Position numbers and translations under genes: made by a program. The notes beneath the pieces were generated by a model, which had not been told where the DNA came from, did no database searches, and saw nothing but the letters and a program-made list of their open reading frames with translations. From positions 1-64,000 of the forward strand of contig CAWVRH010000011.1 in assembly GCA_963932545.1 (NCBI GenBank): a stretch of 64,000 bases of DNA. Direction: 5' to 3'. This DNA is from UBA8337 sp963932545. GTDB lineage: Bacteria > Pseudomonadota > Alphaproteobacteria > RS24. Shown piece after piece: positions 42,578 through 52,075 of the stretch (positions are counted from its first letter, which is position 1; the number at the start of each line of letters is the position of its first letter).

Positions 42578-42603
42578 CGAAAAGTTAACGAGAAAAGTTA
42601 ACG
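42578..42603. repeat. perfect 13-bp tandem direct repeat
   Basis: GAAAAGTTAACGA occurs twice head to tail in the 193-bp spacer upstream of the GNAT gene. Each copy contains the palindrome GTTAAC. Nothing else is recognised in this spacer. Confidence 0.85.
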
Positions 42604-42722
42604 ACAAGTCAAAAGCACCAGAGCCGAAAGTGGCTTGGTGTTTTAAAAAATTATCGTCGTCGCAAGATCTGTTTCACACTCGTCCTCAAATTAAAGCTCT
42701 TATGAACCACGGGTTTAGCCTA

Positions 42723-43670
42723 TTAGGCGGTAAAAATAAAGCCCATATAGCTGGCATAAAGCACCAGACAAATGCTGCCCTCTGCGCGTGACATGCGCCG
42801 CCCTGTGCCCATGAAAAAAGTTCCCAGCGCAGCGACGCCCAGCATAATTGGAATATCGCGATGCGCCATTAACTCGGAAATAGGTAAGGGCGCCAGCAAA
42901 GACGTGGCACCAAGTATCAGCAAAATATTCGAGATATTGCTGCCAATGATATTGCCGACCGCAAGGCTTGCATGGCCGCGCACCGCCGCCACCATCGAGA
43001 CGGCCAGCTCTGGCAAAGACGTGCCAAGCGCTACCAAACTAAGTGCAATCACCGCTTCTGAAATGCCCATTTGTCGGGCCAATAAAACCGCGCCATCGAC
43101 CATCAGGCCCGCGCCCCAAATAACACCTGCCAAGCCAAGTGCCAAAACCAGTAAGGCCACCCACAAGCCGCCCGGCACAAGGTTTTCTTCCACGCCTGCT
43201 TCGGCCTCTTGGGCATCCTCGCCCGTGCGCGAGGACGTATACAAATAAATGGTGAAGCCGATGAGGGCCAGTAACATAAGGGTGCCATGTGCGGGCGATA
43301 TGGCGCCCACAAAACCCAAACCAACCAGCACAAAAGAGGCGCCGAGCATAAAGCTACCATCGCGCGCCAGTGTGCCCCTTTGGGTTGCAAACGGGCTAAC
43401 CACGGCCATTAATCCCAAAACCAACAGGATATTGGCGATGTTGGAGCCAACCACATTGCCGATAGAAATATCAGGCTGACCGTTTAAGGCCGCTTTGACG
43501 GACACCGTAAGTTCGGGCGCGCTCGTGCCAAAGGCGATGATGGTGAGGCCGATAATCAGCGGAGATACTTTGAGATGACTGGCCGCACTTACCGCGCCGC
43601 GCAAAAGCGCTTCGCCGGCAAAGCCGAGAACAATAAAACCAGAGATGAGTAAGAAAAGCGGTGATTCCAT
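42723..43670 (-). CDS. calcium/sodium antiporter (CaCA family, YrbG-like)
   Basis: A 315-residue integral membrane exchanger with about ten helices in two inverted halves. The alpha-1 repeat has GTSAPELTVSVKAALNG and GNVVGSNIANILLVLG; alpha-2 has GTSLPELAVSMVAAVRG and GNIIGSNISNILLILG, with the ion-binding acidic residues in place. The start is ATG 43670; the longer frame to 43772 overlaps the divergent acyl-CoA synthetase leader. Expected role is Ca2+ or other cation efflux driven by Na+ or H+. Confidence 0.9.
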   Translation of the reverse strand: MESPLFLLISGFIVLGFAGEALLRGAVSAASHLKVSPLIIGLTIIAFGTSAPELTVSVKAALNGQPDISIGNVVGSNIANILLVLGLMAVVSPFATQRGTLARDGSFMLGASFVLVGLGFVGAISPAHGTLMLLALIGFTIYLYTSSRTGEDAQEAEAGVEENLVPGGLWVALLVLALGLAGVIWGAGLMVDGAVLLARQMGISEAVIALSLVALGTSLPELAVSMVAAVRGHASLAVGNIIGSNISNILLILGATSLLAPLPISELMAHRDIPIMLGVAALGTFFMGTGRRMSRAEGSICLVLYASYMGFIFTA

Positions 43671-43798
43671 GGCCCGTTTTACCATGTTCCCCAAAAAAAA
43701 ATCGATGTTTTTGCTGGGATGTCGCAAAAAGTCTTGGCAGAGCTGGGTTTTATGCACTAGCCTTTTTTTCAAATTATGGCGTTTTCTGGGAGGAAATA

Positions 43799-45415
43799 AT
43801 GCACTGGAATTTTGGCGATATCATTGATGCAATCGTACCGGCTTTGCCGGACGGACACTTGGCTTTGGTTCATGGCGACAGAGAGATTACGTGGCAGGAA
43901 ATGAGCCATCGGTCGAATAATCTGGCGCGTAATTTACGAGCCAACGGCGCGCAAACCGGCGACAAGGTCGGCTTCTATATGCGCAATCGCCCCGAATATT
44001 GCGAATTGCTGGTCGCCTGTTTTCGCGCACGCCTCACCCATGTGAACGTCAACTACCGCTATGTTGCCGATGAAGTTCATTATATTTTTGAAAACTCTGA
44101 CGCCACCGTCGTGGTTTACGGCAAAGAGTTTCGCGACAATATTGAAATATTGCGGCCAAGACTGCCAAATGTGAAACAGTGGATTGAAGTCGGCGATAGC
44201 AAAGATTTGCCAGACGGCAGCATCGACTACGAAAGCCTCGTACTGGAAGGCGATGGTTCTAATTTGGACATTACCCGCGCGCCAGATGATTTACTGTTTC
44301 TCTACACAGGCGGCACCACGGGCATGCCAAAAGGCGTGATGTGGGAGCACCATAATTTACGCGAAACGCAAACCATGGCGCTGCGCGCACTCGGCGAAGT
44401 GCCAGAGACGATGGATGAATTAGTCGCCCATCTGAAAAACCAAGGCCCGGGCCAAGTGTATATTCCGGCCTGCCCGTTGATGCATGGCACGGGTTTGTTT
44501 ACCGCCATGGGCGTGTTGATGAACGGCGGCACCATTGTGACGCTAGAAGCTGCCTCGCTCGACAGCCAAGAATTATGGACTGTGGTGGGCCGTCGCGGCG
44601 TCGATTATATGGCCATTGTGGGCGATGCTTTTGCTAAGCCAATGCTGGCGGAGCTGCAAAACAATCCGGGCGCATATGATGTCAGCTCGGTGGCCAACAT
44701 CGTCTCCTCCGGCGTTATGTGGTCGATGGAAGTGAAACAGGAAATGCTGAAAGTGCTGCCCGACGAATGCATGCTGGTCGACAGTTTCGGATCGTCGGAA
44801 GCGATTGGCTTTGGCTCGTCCATCACCATGAAAGACACGCCGGTGAAAACCGCCAAATTCACCACCAATGAAATGTGCAAAGTGTTTGACGAAAACGACA
44901 ATGAAATTCCATGGGGTAGCGAAACCCCGGGCTTTATCGCTTTTGGGGGCCCTATTCCCTTAGGCTATTATAAAGACGAGAAAAAAACCGCCTCGACTTT
45001 CAAAACCATCAATGGCCATCGCTTCTCTATTCCGGGCGACTATTGCTTGGTTTCCCCAGAAGGCGAATTGACGCTTTTGGGTCGTGGCTCGGTTTGCATT
45101 AATTCGGCTGGTGAGAAAATCTATCCGGAAGAAATCGAAGAAACTTTGAAACTACACGAAAGCGTCGACGATGCTTTGGTGGTTGGCGTGGCCGACGAAA
45201 AATGGGGCCAAGCGGTTACCGCCGTGGTGAAAACCATAGACGGTGCCAGCTTTGACGAAGGCGACTTGAAGGCTTTCTGCAAAACCAAATTGGCCGCCTA
45301 TAAAACGCCAAAACATGTGTTCCATGGCGGCCCTGCGTTTCGCGCTCCCAATGGCAAGGCCGATTATAAATCGGTAACCGAATTTGCCGTTGAAGAGGTC
45401 AGCAAGCGCGCATGA
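43799..45415 (+). CDS. AMP-dependent acyl-CoA synthetase
   Basis: A 538-residue ANL-superfamily ligase activating a carboxylic acid with ATP and CoA. The AMP-binding loop is YTGGTTGMPKGVMWEHHN (about 189-206), the adenine segment is DSFGSSEAIGFGSS, and the hinge/C-terminal lysine motif is in APNGKADYK. ATG 43799 has GGAGG about 7 nt upstream. It overlaps the 2-hydroxyacid dehydrogenase by ATGA and precedes two acyl-CoA dehydrogenases, so a fatty or steroid-like acid is the likely substrate class. The exact substrate is unknown. Confidence 0.88.
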   Translation: MHWNFGDIIDAIVPALPDGHLALVHGDREITWQEMSHRSNNLARNLRANGAQTGDKVGFYMRNRPEYCELLVACFRARLTHVNVNYRYVADEVHYIFENSDATVVVYGKEFRDNIEILRPRLPNVKQWIEVGDSKDLPDGSIDYESLVLEGDGSNLDITRAPDDLLFLYTGGTTGMPKGVMWEHHNLRETQTMALRALGEVPETMDELVAHLKNQGPGQVYIPACPLMHGTGLFTAMGVLMNGGTIVTLEAASLDSQELWTVVGRRGVDYMAIVGDAFAKPMLAELQNNPGAYDVSSVANIVSSGVMWSMEVKQEMLKVLPDECMLVDSFGSSEAIGFGSSITMKDTPVKTAKFTTNEMCKVFDENDNEIPWGSETPGFIAFGGPIPLGYYKDEKKTASTFKTINGHRFSIPGDYCLVSPEGELTLLGRGSVCINSAGEKIYPEEIEETLKLHESVDDALVVGVADEKWGQAVTAVVKTIDGASFDEGDLKAFCKTKLAAYKTPKHVFHGGPAFRAPNGKADYKSVTEFAVEEVSKRA

Positions 45416-46491
45416 CCCGACATATAGCTGTATTTGGTAAAATGGGCGCACGGTTTGCGCCCATTATCGCTGACACTCTGAAGGCCGCTCCTGGCGACTG
45501 GGTGGTGGACGTTTGGCCCTGCAATGATGACTTAGGGGCGCGTGATGCTATTCTTGCAAATTGCGAGGCGGCGGTTATGAGCGCGGACTTTATTTTAACG
45601 CCGGGCAATTTCGGCGCGCTGATGGCCGCGCCCAAACTAAAAATTCTATTGCAACCTTGGGTCGGAACCGATTGGCTCGACGCTGGCTTCTTGCCCGACG
45701 GATTGGTGTTTTGCAATGCCGGTGGCCATGCCGCCCCAATGGCAGAATATGTGCTGGGTGCCATGTTGGAACACGCGCTAGAGTTGCGCCACTTGCACCA
45801 AGATATGACGCAAGGCAAATGGCATCGCGCAGGCCGTAACGCCGCCGCCGAAGCTCGCCATGGCGACTTGCGCGGCAAACATGTTGGCATCGTCGGCTAT
45901 GGCGATATTGCAAAAGCTGTGGCCTCGCGAGCCAGTGCGTTTGATATGCAAGTCTCGGCCATCGCCCGCAGCGTGCGCGACACGACGCCAGAACCGCTCG
46001 ACTGGATTGGTACCCAAAAAGATTTGCCGAAACTACTTAGCCAGAGTGATTATCTCATTCTGACTTGCGATTTAAACGACGAAACGCAGGGCATGATTGA
46101 TGCGGCCGCTTTTGAGGCGATGAAAGACAGCGCCTATATTATTAATGTCGCGCGCGGCGAAGTGATCGATGAAGATGCGCTTTTTGACGCCCTCTCCAAC
46201 CATAAAATTGGCGGCGCTGCGTTAGACACTTGGTATCGCTACCCAACCAATATCACCGATGCGGAAGCCGACCCCGATAGGGGTGGGCCTTATCAGGGCA
46301 GTCGGCATGACTTCTTGTCTCTCGACAATGTATTGCTGACGCCCCATAGCGCCGCGCATACTTTTGGGGCCGATAGGGGCCGCTATGAAAGCATCGCCAA
46401 ATCTTTGTTCCGCCATGCCAAAGGCGAACCGATAAAGCGCCATGTCACAACCGGAACCGGCGGGAACCTCGACGGTTTCCAGATGCCATAA
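45412..46491 (+). CDS. D-2-hydroxyacid dehydrogenase family protein
   Basis: A 359-residue NAD(P)-dependent enzyme of the D-isomer 2-hydroxyacid dehydrogenase family. The Rossmann motif reads GIVGYGDIAKAVA, where the usual second glycine pattern is slightly altered. Catalytic Arg is in NVARGEVIDEDAL and the catalytic His in LTPHSAAHT. An insert between 285 and 300 (around DADRGG-like acidic residues) lies before the His motif. It is coupled to the acyl-CoA synthetase by ATGA overlap. Substrate and direction are not evident. Confidence 0.83.
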   Translation: MTRHIAVFGKMGARFAPIIADTLKAAPGDWVVDVWPCNDDLGARDAILANCEAAVMSADFILTPGNFGALMAAPKLKILLQPWVGTDWLDAGFLPDGLVFCNAGGHAAPMAEYVLGAMLEHALELRHLHQDMTQGKWHRAGRNAAAEARHGDLRGKHVGIVGYGDIAKAVASRASAFDMQVSAIARSVRDTTPEPLDWIGTQKDLPKLLSQSDYLILTCDLNDETQGMIDAAAFEAMKDSAYIINVARGEVIDEDALFDALSNHKIGGAALDTWYRYPTNITDAEADPDRGGPYQGSRHDFLSLDNVLLTPHSAAHTFGADRGRYESIAKSLFRHAKGEPIKRHVTTGTGGNLDGFQMP

Positions 46492-46560
46492 GGCGTTTTT
46501 TGCTCATTTTTGGCGTTAAAAACTGCGGCCAGATGCCACGCAAGTTGAATATTGAATCAC

Positions 46561-46588
46561 TTGCGACACCCATTCGCCGTGCTATTAT
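46561..46588 (+). promoter_or_regulatory. putative promoter of the acyl-CoA dehydrogenase pair
   Basis: TTGCGA (46561-46566), a 16-nt spacer and TATTAT (46583-46588) lie 33 bp upstream of the proposed start. The pair may therefore be transcribed apart from the synthetase. Confidence 0.5.
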
Positions 46589-46620
46589 TTTTGCAGATTT
46601 GAAAATTGGAGAAAATGATT

Positions 46621-47811
46621 ATGACAGCTCTAGATGGTTTCCGCGAAGAGACCCGCGCTTGGTTGGAAGAAAAATGCCCTGCCTCGATGCGCACACCGAT
46701 GCCAGAACGCGAAATGCCTTGGGGTGGCCGTAAAGCCAACTACCCAAATCCAGACACCAAAACGTGGATGGACAATATGGCAAGCCGTGGCTGGACCGCG
46801 CCAACTTGGCCAACTGAATATGGTGGCGGTGGCCTCTCCAAAGAAGAAAACAAAACGCTGCAAGAAGAGCTAGGTCGCATCAAAGCGCGCCCTGCCCTAA
46901 CCAGCTTCGGCCTTTGGATGCTTGGCCCAGCGCTGCTGGAGTTCGCCAGCGAAGAGCAGAAGAAACAATATCTTGGCGAAATTATCCGTGGTGAAATTCG
47001 TTGGTGCCAAGGCTATTCCGAGCCCGGTGCTGGCTCCGATTTGGCTGGCCTTCAAACTAAAGCCGAAGATAAAGGCGATCATTATCTGGTCAATGGCCAG
47101 AAAGTTTGGACCTCCTACGCCGACCAGTGCGATTGGATTTTCTGCCTCGTGCGCACAGACACATCTGTGAAGCATGACGGCATTTCCTTCCTGCTCATCG
47201 ATATGGATGATGCCGGCGTGGAAGCCCGCCCGATTAAATTGATCTCGGGTGCCTCGCCATTTTGCGAGACTTTTTTGACGGACGTTAAAGTGCCGAAAGA
47301 AAACCTTGTGGGCGAGCTGAACAAAGGCTGGACCATCGCCAAGCGTTTGCTCGAGCATGAACGCAGCATGATTTCCGGCATGGGTATGGGCGCAGGCGCG
47401 GCCTCCATGGGCGGCATGGAAGCTGTGGCGAAAGAAAACTTTGGCGCCGATGGCGAGAAAATTGCTGACTCGAGCATTCGCCAAGCTGTGGCCGACCACA
47501 AAATGGACCAGCAAGCCTTTGGCCTAACGCTGAAACGCGCGGAAGCCGAAGCCAAAGCTGGCCAAGGCATGGGCGCAGCTGCCTCGATGTTTAAATATTA
47601 CGGCACCGAAGTGAACAAACGCCGTTTTGAACTATTACTCGACCTGATGGGCACACAAGCGCTGGGTTGGGAAGGCGAAGGCTTTGATAAACGCGAGCTG
47701 GCCGTGACCCGTTCTTGGTTGCGCTCCAAAGGTAACTCGATTGAGGGCGGCACATCGGAAGTGCAGCTAAACGTGATTGCAAAACGTGTATTGGGCCTCC
47801 CCGACGCCTAA
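46621..47811 (+). CDS. acyl-CoA dehydrogenase (subunit 1)
   Basis: A 396-residue flavoprotein that forms the alpha,beta double bond of acyl-CoA. FAD-contact segment WCQGYSEPGAGSDLAGLQTK is at about 125-144, and the C-terminal KGNSIEGGTSEVQLNVIAKR carries the acidic residue at the catalytic-base position. ATG 46621 has GGAG 9 nt upstream; 46615 is only 3 nt from it. The next gene encodes a second, more divergent ACAD, the arrangement seen for heteromeric enzymes such as the mycobacterial FadE pairs used on steroid side chains. Confidence 0.88.
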   Translation: MTALDGFREETRAWLEEKCPASMRTPMPEREMPWGGRKANYPNPDTKTWMDNMASRGWTAPTWPTEYGGGGLSKEENKTLQEELGRIKARPALTSFGLWMLGPALLEFASEEQKKQYLGEIIRGEIRWCQGYSEPGAGSDLAGLQTKAEDKGDHYLVNGQKVWTSYADQCDWIFCLVRTDTSVKHDGISFLLIDMDDAGVEARPIKLISGASPFCETFLTDVKVPKENLVGELNKGWTIAKRLLEHERSMISGMGMGAGAASMGGMEAVAKENFGADGEKIADSSIRQAVADHKMDQQAFGLTLKRAEAEAKAGQGMGAAASMFKYYGTEVNKRRFELLLDLMGTQALGWEGEGFDKRELAVTRSWLRSKGNSIEGGTSEVQLNVIAKRVLGLPDA

Positions 47812-47852
47812 GCGTCGAACCGCCCCCGCTTTGATTTAAGAAGGAATACCCT

Positions 47853-48992
47853 ATGGCATTCGTGCTTACCGAAGAACAAACCATGCTCCGCGATATGGCG
47901 AAGGACTTTTTCACCGAACAAGTTCCCGTCGCCAATTTGCGCAAGCTTCGCGATGAAGAAAACACAGACGGCTACGATAAAGATGTCTGGAAACAAATTG
48001 TGGAGCTGGGCTTTGCTGGCATACTTATTCCAGAAGAACATGGTGGCACAGGTTTTGGTCCCATGGGCCTTGGTATTGTGATGAAAGAAGCCGGCCGCAC
48101 GCTGGCTGCTTCGCCGCTTTATTCCACGGCTGTATTGGGCGCTGGCCTAATTATGGCGGCTGGCTCTGACCAACAAAAAGCGGCTCTCTTGCCAAATATT
48201 GCTGCGGGCGAAACCCTGACAGCCTTGGCTCTGGAAGAAACCAACCATCACAATCCGCTGAACACATTTATGGCAGCCGAGAAATCGGGCGACGGCTTTA
48301 CCCTTACGGGCGATAAGAAGTTCGTCATCGATGGCCATATTGCCGATACGCTTATCGTTGTTGCCCGCACGGGTGGCGCGGCAGGTGACGCCCAAGGCTT
48401 GTCGATGTTCCTCGTCGATGCGAAAGCCAATGGCGTTAGCATCACCCGCAACCATATGGTCGACAGCCGCAATGCTGCCAGTATTTCATTTAGCCATGTG
48501 CAGGTTTCTGCGGATGCGGTTTTGGGTAGCCTTGGTGGCGCCTATGCCGAGCTGGAAAGTAGCCTCGACTTGGCTCGGGTTTGCTTGGCGGCTGAAATGC
48601 TGGGCGGCGCCGAAACCGTGTTCGACACGACTTTGGATTACCTCAAAGAGCGCAAGCAATTTGGTGTCATCATCGGCACATTCCAAGCCCTGAAACACCG
48701 CGCGGCGGAATTATTCTGCGAAGTTGAGATTTGCAAATCGGTTCTTTTGGATGCCCTTTCGGCATTGGAAGAGCGTCGCAATGACACGCCTCGTGCGGCC
48801 AGCCTTGCCAAAGCGCGGGTTGGAGATGCTTTGCGCCTAATCACCAATGAAGGCGTGCAGATGCATGGCGGCATTGGCATGACGGATGCGGTAGACGTGG
48901 GCTTGTTTATGAAACGGGCTCGCGTACAGACGCAAATGTTGGGCGATACTAATTTCCACCGCACACGTTACGCGGATTTGGGTGGCTATTAA
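47853..48992 (+). CDS. acyl-CoA dehydrogenase (subunit 2)
   Basis: A 379-residue ACAD-family protein, 41 nt after subunit 1. The N-terminal fold and LKERKQFGVIIGTFQALKH (about 270) are standard, but the usual EGT/EGGTSE catalytic segment is replaced by GVQMHGGIGMTDAVDVGLFM (20 residues), and the FAD loop is ALALEETNHHNPLN rather than the TEP.AGSD form. It may be the non-catalytic partner of a heteromer with the upstream subunit. Substrate unknown. Confidence 0.85.
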   Translation: MAFVLTEEQTMLRDMAKDFFTEQVPVANLRKLRDEENTDGYDKDVWKQIVELGFAGILIPEEHGGTGFGPMGLGIVMKEAGRTLAASPLYSTAVLGAGLIMAAGSDQQKAALLPNIAAGETLTALALEETNHHNPLNTFMAAEKSGDGFTLTGDKKFVIDGHIADTLIVVARTGGAAGDAQGLSMFLVDAKANGVSITRNHMVDSRNAASISFSHVQVSADAVLGSLGGAYAELESSLDLARVCLAAEMLGGAETVFDTTLDYLKERKQFGVIIGTFQALKHRAAELFCEVEICKSVLLDALSALEERRNDTPRAASLAKARVGDALRLITNEGVQMHGGIGMTDAVDVGLFMKRARVQTQMLGDTNFHRTRYADLGGY

Positions 48993-49018
48993 TCTAAAAG
49001 CCACTTAAAAGTTTTTAC

Positions 49019-49046
49019 AGGCCTCGACATTTGCGTGTTGAGGCCT
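49019..49046 (+). terminator. hairpin after the acyl-CoA dehydrogenase operon
   Basis: AGGCCTCGAC and GTTGAGGCCT form a 10-bp stem (one G-U) around an 8-nt loop, 26 bp past the stop. The following tract is TTAATTCT, so it is a likely but not strong terminator. Confidence 0.6.
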
Positions 49047-49084
49047 TAATTCTAACGGATATACGATTACTTAGAGGGGCTAAA

Positions 49085-49312
49085 ATGGCAGAAGAAACAA
49101 AGCAACCTGAGCGCATCACGGTTCTTGCTGAGGAATTTACGCCGGCTGCCATGGAATTTCACCGCCGCAATATGAGCGCACGGGGATATCGCATGGAAGG
49201 CCAAATAACGCCTCGTCGTTACATGATGATTGAGGGCCCGGGCGAGCCGAAAGACTTGTTTGATGCAAAAGAATATTTTGCCGTCACTTTCGTTCGCAAA
49301 GACGGCGAATAA
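49085..49312 (+). CDS. hypothetical protein (75 aa)
   Basis: A 75-residue charged protein starting at ATG 49085 with GAGGGG 5-6 nt upstream. It has no membrane segment or signal peptide; notable are EFHRRNMSARGYRMEG and a C-terminal AKEYFAVTFVRKDGE, suggesting a small alpha-beta fold. I do not recognise the family. It sits between an acyl-CoA dehydrogenase operon and hemA (96-bp gap); a link to either is not evident. Confidence 0.6.
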   Translation: MAEETKQPERITVLAEEFTPAAMEFHRRNMSARGYRMEGQITPRRYMMIEGPGEPKDLFDAKEYFAVTFVRKDGE

Positions 49313-49408
49313 TCTCAAAACTGCGGCAAAAAGGCTCCCAAGCTGGCTAGGCTGGTCTTCCAAGCCTATATGAGCTAATCCTAAAGGCAGTTTTAAAGTG
49401 GACTTGAT

Positions 49409-50665
49409 ATGCCCGTCAATTACGACAAACATCTCGATGACGCCCTCGCCTCTCTGCATGAAGAGGGGCGCTACCGCGTATTTACCGATCTGGCGCGTCG
49501 CGCTGGTCAGTTTCCGCGTGCGATAGATTATTCTACCACCCCCCATCGCGAAATCACCGTTTGGTGCTCCAATGATTATTTAGGCATTGGACAAAATCCA
49601 GACGTGATGGAAGCCATGAAAACGGCAATCGACGAAATGGGCACAGGGGCTGGCGGTACGCGCAATATTTCTGGCACGCACCACATGATTGTCGAGCTGG
49701 AAAACGAGCTTTGCGACCTACACAATAAACCCGCTGCTCTGGTCTTTACCTCAGGCTATATTTCCAATGAGGCGACCATTTCGACGCTGGCCAAACTGTT
49801 GCCCAATTGCCTTATTCTATCGGATGAGCTGAACCACGCCTCGATGATTGAAGGGGTGCGCCAAAGTGGCTGCAGCAAACTTATTTGGCGCCATAATGAC
49901 TTGGCGCATCTGGAGAGCCTTTTGACTGACGCGGATCCGGAACGCCCGAAACTTATCGTTTTCGAGAGCGTTTATTCCATGGATGGTGACGTTGCGCCGA
50001 TTGAACAGATTTGCGAATTGGCTGAAAAATACGGCGCCCTCACCTATTTGGACGAAGTTCATGCTGTGGGCATGTATGGCGAACGCGGCGGTGGCATTGC
50101 CGAACGCGACAACCTGATGCACCGCATTGATGTGATTGAAGGCACGCTGGCCAAAGCCTTTGGCGTGATGGGCGGCTATATTACGGGCAATCGTAATTTG
50201 GTGGATGCCATTCGCTCGTTTGCTCCCGGCTTTATTTTCACGACCTCTTTGCCGCCAGCCATTGCCGCGGGCGCGATTAAGAGTGTGCAATTGGTTAAAC
50301 AATCGAATTTTGGCCAAGACTTGCGTCTGCGCCACCAAGAGCGCGCCGAGACGTTGAAAGATAAATTGGCCAAAGCAGGCCTGCCGGTTCTGCGCACGCA
50401 AACCCATATTGTACCGCTGATGGTGGGAGACCCGCTTTTGTGTAAAGCCGCCTCAGACCGTTTATTGAATGAGCATAATATTTACATTCAGCCGATTAAT
50501 TATCCGACTGTGCCACGAGGCGCGGAACGCCTGCGCATCACCCCAACGCCCCTGCATGATGATGTTATGATAGACGCCCTCGTAGAGGCGATATCGGAAG
50601 TTTGGGCGCATCTCGATATTTCACGCGAGCTGCCTCGCGTTTTATCTGCTCCAGCGGCGCAATAG
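49409..50665 (+). CDS. hemA: 5-aminolevulinate synthase
   Basis: A 418-residue PLP enzyme condensing glycine and succinyl-CoA to 5-aminolevulinate, the committed C4 (Shemin) step that marks alphaproteobacteria. SNDYLGIGQ is near 54, substrate-site GTRNISGTHHMIVELE at 83-98, D215 in LDEVHAVGMYG and the PLP lysine K249 in GTLAKAFGVMGG. Length matches the family. The gene is followed after 5 nt by hemH, so first and last haem steps are cotranscribed. Confidence 0.97.
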   Translation: MPVNYDKHLDDALASLHEEGRYRVFTDLARRAGQFPRAIDYSTTPHREITVWCSNDYLGIGQNPDVMEAMKTAIDEMGTGAGGTRNISGTHHMIVELENELCDLHNKPAALVFTSGYISNEATISTLAKLLPNCLILSDELNHASMIEGVRQSGCSKLIWRHNDLAHLESLLTDADPERPKLIVFESVYSMDGDVAPIEQICELAEKYGALTYLDEVHAVGMYGERGGGIAERDNLMHRIDVIEGTLAKAFGVMGGYITGNRNLVDAIRSFAPGFIFTTSLPPAIAAGAIKSVQLVKQSNFGQDLRLRHQERAETLKDKLAKAGLPVLRTQTHIVPLMVGDPLLCKAASDRLLNEHNIYIQPINYPTVPRGAERLRITPTPLHDDVMIDALVEAISEVWAHLDISRELPRVLSAPAAQ

Positions 50666-50670
50666 ACCTG

Positions 50671-51681
50671 ATGTTGCCAAACCCTCACCCTTCTGTTGCC
50701 TATGGAAAAACCGGCCTTTTGCTGGTTAACCTCGGCACCCCCACGAGCCCAGACAAAAAGGGATTGCGCCCCTATCTCAAACAGTTTCTGAGCGACCGTC
50801 GGGTCATTGAGGCCTCTCCGCTGATTTGGCAGCCTATTTTGCGCGGCATTATTTTGAACACGCGACCGAAAAAATCAGCCAAAGCCTATGCTAAAATTTG
50901 GCGCCAAGAGAGCAATGAAAGCCCGTTGCGCTATTACACACGCCGCCAAGCCGAGCTCTTGCAAGAGGCGCTGGGCGAAGGTGTCATCGTCGATTGGGCG
51001 ATGCGCTACGGCGCGCCATCGATAGACGATAAAATTCAGGCCATGAAAGACGCGGGCTGCGAACGTATATCGATTATGGCGCTCTATCCACAGTATAGCG
51101 CGACGACCTCGGCCAGTGTGTATGATGAGGTGTTCCGCTCTCTCTTGAAATTGCGCTGGCAGCCTGCCGTTCGCACGGCGGCACCTTGGCACGACCACCC
51201 CGCCTATATTGAGGCTTTGGCACAATCGGTTACCCAGCATATCGACACGCTCGACTGGACGCCGGATGTGATTATCGCCTCTTTCCACGGCTTGCCGCAG
51301 GTGTATTTTGATAAAGGCGATCCCTATCACTGCCATTGTGCCAAGACCGCGCGCCTGTTGCGCGAGCAATTGGGCATGGATGACACACAGTTAAAACTCA
51401 CCTTCCAATCGCGTTTCGGCCCAACCCAATGGCTACAGCCTTATACCGACAAGACAGTGGTCGAGATGGCGGAAGCCGGCACAAAAAAAATTGCTGTCGT
51501 CACGCCGGGGTTCATTTCAGATTGCGTCGAAACCTTGGAAGAGATCGGCATTGAGCTACAAGGCGACTTTAAAGAAGCCGGTGGCACACATTTCACAACA
51601 GTGCCCTGTCTCAATGAAACCCAGCCTTCCGTAGACCTTCTCAAAAATCTCGCCCTGCGCGACTTGAGTGGGTGGATTTAA
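50671..51681 (+). CDS. hemH: ferrochelatase
   Basis: A 336-residue enzyme inserting Fe2+ into protoporphyrin IX. It starts with GLLLVNLGTPTSP. The catalytic His is in IIASFHGLPQVYFDKGDPYH, and the acidic metal path lies in TPGFISDCVETLEEIG. LTFQSRFGPTQWLQPYTD is also typical. ATG 50671 is used; the frame before it belongs to the hemA overlap. A hairpin follows at 51690-51713. Confidence 0.95.
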   Translation: MLPNPHPSVAYGKTGLLLVNLGTPTSPDKKGLRPYLKQFLSDRRVIEASPLIWQPILRGIILNTRPKKSAKAYAKIWRQESNESPLRYYTRRQAELLQEALGEGVIVDWAMRYGAPSIDDKIQAMKDAGCERISIMALYPQYSATTSASVYDEVFRSLLKLRWQPAVRTAAPWHDHPAYIEALAQSVTQHIDTLDWTPDVIIASFHGLPQVYFDKGDPYHCHCAKTARLLREQLGMDDTQLKLTFQSRFGPTQWLQPYTDKTVVEMAEAGTKKIAVVTPGFISDCVETLEEIGIELQGDFKEAGGTHFTTVPCLNETQPSVDLLKNLALRDLSGWI

Positions 51682-51689
51682 GCAACAGT

Positions 51690-51713
51690 TGACCCAGTTC
51701 GCGCTTTGGGTCA
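51690..51713 (+). repeat. 7-bp inverted repeat after hemH
   Basis: TGACCCA and TGGGTCA enclose a 10-nt loop, starting 8 nt past the hemH stop. No long T run follows, so it is either a weak terminator or an operator for the next two genes. Confidence 0.45.
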
Positions 51714-51736
51714 GAGTTAGGGTCTTTAGGTGATAA

Positions 51737-52075
51737 ATGAGCCCATGGTTAAGCCTTTTTGAATTACCGCCACACCCCGCAAGTGGTGTGTTTCTAGTTG
51801 TGTGCGCCCTTGTTTGGGGCACACGTAGTCGGCGCAAAACACGCCCCTATTTATTAGCCGCGCAGGCCGCCATCCTTGCCTTGGTTCTCGCGCAGATAGG
51901 GATTTCTCTTTCCCAAGGCGACGCCTCCTTGTTCAACACCGTGAGTGCTGTTTTGCAAGTGAACGTAGGCCACTTGGTCCTTCTTTGGGCATCGGCATGG
52001 GTAATCATCCGAGGGGTCGCTGCCATTCGCGGACGCAATAACAACGCCAATATATTCACACGGAACCGAAAATAA
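51737..52075 (+). CDS. small membrane protein (112 aa), unknown
   Basis: A 112-residue protein with three hydrophobic segments (about 14-29, 38-58, 70-92) and a basic C terminus. The stop overlaps the MFS start (TAATG), so the two are coupled and may work together. No family recognised; the ribosome site is poor (AGGTGAT about 5 nt upstream). Confidence 0.6.
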   Translation: MSPWLSLFELPPHPASGVFLVVCALVWGTRSRRKTRPYLLAAQAAILALVLAQIGISLSQGDASLFNTVSAVLQVNVGHLVLLWASAWVIIRGVAAIRGRNNNANIFTRNRK

